Shown piece by piece: positions 14,748 to 18,313 of a stretch of 18,313 bases of DNA (position 1 is its first letter; each line of letters opens with the position of its first letter). Both the position numbers and the translations under genes were made by a program. The notes below the pieces were generated by a model that had not been told where the DNA came from, ran no database searches, and was given only the letters and a program-made list of their open reading frames with translations. Location of the stretch: assembly GCA_011046295.1 (NCBI GenBank), contig DSAV01000096.1:1-18313 (forward strand), in the 5' to 3' direction. This DNA is from Deltaproteobacteria bacterium (GTDB lineage: Bacteria > Desulfobacterota > Syntrophia > Syntrophales > Smithellaceae).

Positions 14748-16343
14748 CTAATCGCTCACATCACACATGTACTCCGCGACGTTATTGCATAAATCGGAAA
14801 TGCGCTCCAAATGCAGCAGCATTTCCACAAAAATAGGGCCTGCTTCAGGGTCGCAAAGACGTTTATGAAACCTTTCAAGGTGGTTATCTCTTGCTTCTTT
14901 AACCTTAGTATCAACTTCTTCTTCCCTGACGATAACGTCCATATTCTTTTTATCATCGGCCTTTTGCACTATAGATACCGTATCATCAAAATTATCGCTA
15001 ACCAGTTGAATTATTTCTTTTAATTCATTTTCTCCGCATTCGCTGAATTTTATTTTCTTTTCGGCTTTTTGTGCGTCCAATTTGGCTATGCTCAGCACAT
15101 GGCTTCCAATGCTTTCAATATCGTTGGCCATAGCAGTATACGCGAATATTTTTTTCGAAAGTTGCTCAGACAAATTCTGTGAGGATACTTTCCAGAGATA
15201 TTGCACTATATGAGCACGAATATCGTTAACGACCATTTCTATATAAGAAAGGTCTTTTTCCCTTCCCTCCTGATAGCTTTCGATCATCCTGATACTGTTT
15301 AAATATATTTTCTGCACCAGGTTGAATTGCCGCTGCAATTCTTTATGCACGTTTTCCAGCGCTTTTTGCGGATTATACATGTCATGTTCGTTCAGGTATT
15401 CAGGCCAGACAGAGAGTATTTCATCATCCCCCGGCAGTAATTTATTAATCATAGCGGCAAAAGGCGCAAGCAAAAAAATAAAAATGAAAACAATCACCAG
15501 ATTAAGCATAAAATGCGCGAGGGCAATCTGCTGGGCTACACTTGAAGACATGGTTTGCAAGAACTGAACAAACGGTGTCAAAAAAATGAAACATAAGCCT
15601 ATACCGACGCATTTGAAGATAAGATGAGATATGGCTGTTCTTTTTCCACTTTTTGTTGCCACAGTTCCGGCCAGCAGAGCGGTAACGCTGGTGCCGATAT
15701 TCGCGCCCATAATCACCGGTACGGCGTTGTGCAGTGAAACCAGATCCTGTTGAGCCAATAAAACCATGATGCTTATGGGGATCGCTGACGCCTGCACTAT
15801 ACCGGTAACTGCAATACCTATTCCCATTCCCAGCAGAGGATTTTGCGTTTTAGTAAATATTTCGATAAAAGCATGAGATTCTTTCAGCGGTTCAACTGAT
15901 TTACTGACAAGCTCCAGTCCAAAAAATATCAGACCAAAATAAAATATTATTTCTCCGGCAATCTTTGATTTCCCTTTCCCGACCAACCATAATAATCCCC
16001 CCAGCGTAATAATCAGGGGCGATATTTCCGTAAAGCGCCAAATGACAAATTGGACAGTTAAAGTTGTGCCGATATCAGTCCCAAGAATAATTGCCAATGA
16101 ATTGGAAAAACTTATAAGCCCCGCGCTTACCAGGCCGATTGTTAGCGCCGTGGAAGCCGAAGAGCTTTGAAACATTATCGTCGTAAGTACTCCTGTAAAA
16201 AATCCATATAGAGGTTTTTCAACGATATACTTTACATATTGTCTTATCCGGACATTGATTAAATTCTGCACGGACGATGAAAGACGCAGAATACCGATGA
16301 GAAATAGAATTATTCCGCTAACCGCGATGATGAATTCCTGCAT
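14748..16343 (-). CDS. Na+/phosphate symporter family protein with PhoU-like tail
   Basis: A 531-residue inner-membrane protein of the Na/Pi cotransporter II (NptA/YjbB) family. The first repeat has the core motif MFQSSSASTALTIGL (about 57-71) and GTDIGTT (88-94). The second repeat has VQASAIPISIM (183-193) and GANIGTS (213-219), so the usual second QSSS is reduced to QASA. Hydrophobic helices occupy roughly residues 1-300. The remaining about 230 residues form a soluble PhoU-like helical domain on the cytoplasmic side, which in relatives may regulate transport. Phosphate is the family substrate, in either uptake or efflux. No strong Shine-Dalgarno precedes the ATG at 16343; GGCGGA lies further upstream. 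A 15-base perfect palindrome sits about 33-47 bases upstream of the start. The gene is preceded on the same strand by the lipoprotein gene, 248 bases away, so separate transcription is likely. Confidence 0.88.
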   Translation of the reverse strand: MQEFIIAVSGIILFLIGILRLSSSVQNLINVRIRQYVKYIVEKPLYGFFTGVLTTIMFQSSSASTALTIGLVSAGLISFSNSLAIILGTDIGTTLTVQFVIWRFTEISPLIITLGGLLWLVGKGKSKIAGEIIFYFGLIFFGLELVSKSVEPLKESHAFIEIFTKTQNPLLGMGIGIAVTGIVQASAIPISIMVLLAQQDLVSLHNAVPVIMGANIGTSVTALLAGTVATKSGKRTAISHLIFKCVGIGLCFIFLTPFVQFLQTMSSSVAQQIALAHFMLNLVIVFIFIFLLAPFAAMINKLLPGDDEILSVWPEYLNEHDMYNPQKALENVHKELQRQFNLVQKIYLNSIRMIESYQEGREKDLSYIEMVVNDIRAHIVQYLWKVSSQNLSEQLSKKIFAYTAMANDIESIGSHVLSIAKLDAQKAEKKIKFSECGENELKEIIQLVSDNFDDTVSIVQKADDKKNMDVIVREEEVDTKVKEARDNHLERFHKRLCDPEAGPIFVEMLLHLERISDLCNNVAEYMCDVSD

Positions 16344-16375
16344 TTACTGTCGCAATCCGCCTTCTGATGTATTTA

Positions 16376-16390
16376 AGGTTAATATAACCT
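16376..16390. promoter_or_regulatory. 15-base perfect palindrome upstream of the symporter gene
   Basis: AGGTTAATATAACCT has 6-base arms around ATA. On the minus strand it lies between a weak promoter-like pair (TTGCAT read from 16428-16423, 16 bases, TATTAG read from 16406-16401) and the start codon. Its size and place fit an operator for a dimeric regulator, but the protein is unknown. Confidence 0.35.
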
Positions 16391-16591
16391 CTGTTATTTC
16401 TAATATAGATTTAACGAGACCATGCAATTTAAATCATCTTGTGAGTAAGGGATATTTCCGCGCCGTCTTTTCTTTTTCAACATCCTGATAAATAATTTTC
16501 GAATACAATTAATTTTAAGACCGCAGCATTCCTGATATTATTTTTTTTGTTAAGCTGCCGTCTCTAAATTACTTCATTTACACATCGTTAT
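16391..16591. other. Non-coding spacer between symporter and lipoprotein genes
   Basis: About 200 AT-rich bases with no supported gene. A run of eight T at about 16542-16549 and a GCAGC/GCTGC pair with a loop of about 26 bases are present. The loop is too long and the stem too short for a credible terminator. Confidence 0.4.
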
Positions 16592-17338
16592 TTATTTTAG
16601 CTTCATGTTAAAGGTAGATACTTTTCCGGTGTCTCTCGCCTTGATTTGCAGACGCAGTACTTTCGCTGATTTTGCTTCTCCCGGGTATAAGATATATCCG
16701 TATGCCAGCTCGTTGGGTTTTACCGCCCGGTATTGCAATGACCGGTGCTGTAAATCCTTTTTTATTTTTTTCTGGACATCCGCATAATGTTCACCCATTC
16801 CATGTGCTCCTCCGGTAACCGCTCCCGCGGCCGCTCCTACTGCCGCGCCTTTTCCCATGGCTTCCCCGACATTAGTACCTGTGACAATTCCTATTGCCGC
16901 TCCTACTACCGCTCCTGCGGCGCCCAGCAACAATGCTCCCTTAGCGGCTTCGGGCATTACGCGTCCCAATTCAGTACTTTTCGATATGCGGTCATAGGCC
17001 AGCTCCTGGTCAAGTATCGGCCAAACATTACTGTCATCATCAATTAAAAAAGTCTGCTCGGCAACGATAATCAGGTTATGCTCGCTGCGGTTATCGAATA
17101 CTACCTGGACAGGCAGGATTCCTCCGGCGCGTATATCAAAGCCAAAAGCCTCTTTGGCATCACGCGCATCCGTAAACGCCCGCGCCGCGATTATCGCCCC
17201 ATCAACGTTCACCGCGTTGGGGCTGCTTTCGGGCATTTGAAAAGGAGCAACCTGCCTTTCGTAACTCGCACAACCGATATATATCAAAAGGCAGCTAAAT
17301 ACCGCCACAATCGCCATGTATTTAATTATTCTCGCCAT
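16592..17338 (-). CDS. Probable glycine-zipper lipoprotein
   Basis: A 248-residue exported protein. The N-terminus MARIIKYMAIVAVFSCLLIYIGCAS has a positive start, a hydrophobic core and a Cys at 23 preceded by Ile-Gly, as for a type II signal peptide; Tyr at -3 is atypical and a second Cys at 16 exists. A central segment (about 128-177) is a glycine/alanine zipper: GALLLGAAGAVVGAAIG, then GKGAAVGAAAGAVTGGAHG, resembling glycine-zipper envelope proteins that insert in or associate with the membrane. The C-terminus (about 205-248) looks like a beta-rich domain with YGYILYPGEAKSAKVLRLQI. The function is unknown. The start at 17338 is chosen because GGGGAGGGG (complement of 17342-17350) stands directly before it; the in-frame ATG at 17356 would place this ribosome site inside the gene. 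Confidence 0.75.
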   Translation of the reverse strand: MARIIKYMAIVAVFSCLLIYIGCASYERQVAPFQMPESSPNAVNVDGAIIAARAFTDARDAKEAFGFDIRAGGILPVQVVFDNRSEHNLIIVAEQTFLIDDDSNVWPILDQELAYDRISKSTELGRVMPEAAKGALLLGAAGAVVGAAIGIVTGTNVGEAMGKGAAVGAAAGAVTGGAHGMGEHYADVQKKIKKDLQHRSLQYRAVKPNELAYGYILYPGEAKSAKVLRLQIKARDTGKVSTFNMKLK

Positions 17339-17341
17339 TAT

Positions 17342-17350
17342 CCCCTCCCC
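17342..17350 (-). promoter_or_regulatory. Ribosome binding site that sets the lipoprotein start
   Basis: GGGGAGGGG read on the minus strand, with its central GGAGG about five bases from the ATG at 17338. It argues against the earlier ATG at 17356. Confidence 0.65.
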
Positions 17351-17492
17351 GTCCATAAGGGCTTATTATTTTATTATTTAATAATGACAAATTTAACACC
17401 AAACCACAAGCAATATAATGAGGATAAGAAACTAGATCAAGCGCAATACTTTAAATTAAATAATTACTTAAAATCTTTTTATAAAATATTTG

Positions 17493-17521
17493 TTGAAATG
17501 CAGATAGAATATTGTTATATT
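17493..17521 (+). promoter_or_regulatory. Candidate promoter for the PilZ-type gene
   Basis: TTGAAA (17493-17498), a 17-base spacer and TATATT (17516-17521). It lies in a very AT-rich 267-base spacer (17339-17605), so chance matches are likely, but spacing and direction fit the gene starting at 17606. Confidence 0.45.
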
Positions 17522-17605
17522 TCACGTAATTTTGAATATAGTACGCCATAAAAACAGTCAATCTTACCTAATAGTTTCTAACCCGGTATTTAGGGAGATA
17601 ATGTT

Positions 17606-18313
17606 TTGAAGGACGACATACAGTCAGCGCTTTCTTATTGTTTTTTCCGGAATCCGGATATTTTGACTGCTGAAGGCACTCAACGCCCCTGGAATCAGAA
17701 AAAACTTGTCAACAAGTTAAACCATCTTAATTTCATCGATAGCTATGCGCATCTTATTTGCCGTCATAGAGAATCAAGCAGACTTATTTTAATAAAAGCG
17801 TATCCTCAGCCATGCGTGAAGGATGTGCTTTCCTGCCGTCTTGACCTCACTGAAAAAATGTCAGACTTTCAAAATCAATTTATTATAGAGGTTTTGATGA
17901 TAGATGATGGCCTTATTGCCGCCATCGCGCAAACTGAATTAATCAGCATGGAAGAAGATTTATGCACAATAAAATTGCCTGACCAGGCGCGTTTAATTCA
18001 GACACGCAAAACGCGGCGATATTATTGCCGCGATATAATTTGTGAGTTATCTCAAAACGGCCTTCGCAGGAAGGGCGCGCTTGTCGATTTTACCCCTATG
18101 GCCATGTCTGTTATCGTTTCTGACCTTGAAGGCTTGAGCGGATTTGATTTGAAGCAAAATATCCATATCGATTTATCCAACGAACAAACCAATATTTTTT
18201 CCGGGCCCTGTATTTGTATCCGTAACGGCATGGACACGCCGGATGGCCGCGTTGTATTTTCCCCGACACAAACAAAGATGGAAAGATTTCCCAAAAGAAA
18301 AATGCGTAATCCG
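17606..18313 (+). CDS. Probable PilZ-domain protein, 5' part (cut by window end)
   Basis: An uninterrupted frame of 236 codons runs from a TTG at 17606 to the last base of the window, so the 3' end is missing. GGGAG (17593-17597) lies eight bases before the TTG. Residues 1-120 form a mixed domain with LICRHRESSRLILIKAYP and a YcgR-N-like beta pattern. After IKLPDQARLI (about 122-131) comes RKTRR (134-138), an RxxxR as in PilZ domains that bind cyclic di-GMP. The following DFTPMA (161-166) stands where PilZ usually has (D/N)xSxxG and is degenerate. Near the window end, RFPKR (227-231) is a second RxxxR and may begin another PilZ domain. No signal peptide or membrane helix is visible. The PilZ assignment is by pattern only; the lost half would decide it. 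Confidence 0.55.
   Translation, partial: MKDDIQSALSYCFFRNPDILTAEGTQRPWNQKKLVNKLNHLNFIDSYAHLICRHRESSRLILIKAYPQPCVKDVLSCRLDLTEKMSDFQNQFIIEVLMIDDGLIAAIAQTELISMEEDLCTIKLPDQARLIQTRKTRRYYCRDIICELSQNGLRRKGALVDFTPMAMSVIVSDLEGLSGFDLKQNIHIDLSNEQTNIFSGPCICIRNGMDTPDGRVVFSPTQTKMERFPKRKMRNP

Noticed and set aside
17373..17385. Palindrome ATTATTTAATAAT between the lipoprotein and PilZ-type genes
   Set aside because: It consists only of A and T in a very AT-rich stretch, where such symmetry is expected by chance.
17384..17551. A 55-codon open frame starting ATG at 17384 in the AT-rich spacer
   Set aside because: There is no ribosome site, the composition is that of AT-rich spacer, and its 3' part overlaps the better promoter for the gene at 17606. 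It could be a small peptide but cannot be supported.
17601..17609. ATG TTT TGA just upstream of the PilZ-type gene as a start or mini-ORF
   Set aside because: The frame closes after one codon after Met, and GGGAG is too close (three bases). The TTG at 17606 has correct spacing and a long open frame.
1..18313. Mobile elements, CRISPR arrays, toxin-antitoxin pairs, tRNA or rRNA genes
   Set aside because: I looked for transposase motifs, spaced direct repeats, terminal inverted repeats and cloverleaf-like sequences on both strands and found none I could support.

Overview
The window is about 18.3 kb of AT-leaning bacterial chromosome. It holds mostly housekeeping and conserved genes with very little spare DNA. 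It contains a NIL-domain ferredoxin, a rubrerythrin-like di-iron protein, a DciA-type DUF721 protein, PilZ-type and hybrid-kinase signalling genes, and a tight mtaB-rnc-radical SAM-era-der cluster. Together these suggest an anaerobic Gram-negative bacterium of the former Deltaproteobacteria (Desulfobacterota, perhaps Syntrophales-like). That placement is inference from gene content; no rRNA gene or other phylogenetic anchor is present.

Layout. 1-881: the 3' part of a hybrid histidine kinase whose receiver domain is broken by a one-base frameshift near 687. 960-1469: a DUF721/DciA-like protein with a good promoter so close that the mRNA may be leaderless. 1423-3433 (minus): a DUF1015 protein followed by a TrmN6-type methyltransferase, whose 3' end overlaps the DUF721 gene by 47 bp. 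3515-3997: a small alpha/beta hydrolase, divergent from DUF1015. 4088-6084: a NIL/2x[4Fe-4S] ferredoxin and a UPF0371 (DUF1846) protein. 6106-6444 (minus): a small two-helix membrane protein of unknown role. 6621-12028: mtaB, rnc, an Elp3-like radical SAM gene, era and der, the first three with overlapping ends. These genes act on tRNA modification, rRNA/mRNA processing and ribosome assembly. 12122-14083: an ABC-F ATPase behind its own promoter, which extends the translation theme. 14091-14609 (minus): a ferritin-like di-iron protein with a near-consensus promoter and ribosome site. 14748-16343 (minus): a Na+/phosphate-type symporter with a PhoU-like tail. 16592-17338 (minus): a glycine-zipper lipoprotein. 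17606 to the window end: the first 236 codons of a probable PilZ-domain protein.

No insertion sequence, prophage, CRISPR array, tRNA or rRNA gene was recognised. No stretch longer than about 270 bases lacks a gene. I do not see a convincing undescribed multi-gene system. The items most worth a second look are the frameshifted kinase, the Elp3-like enzyme inside the RNA/ribosome operon, the ferredoxin-UPF0371 pair, the altered second symporter motif with a palindrome upstream, and the possible tandem PilZ gene cut by the window edge.
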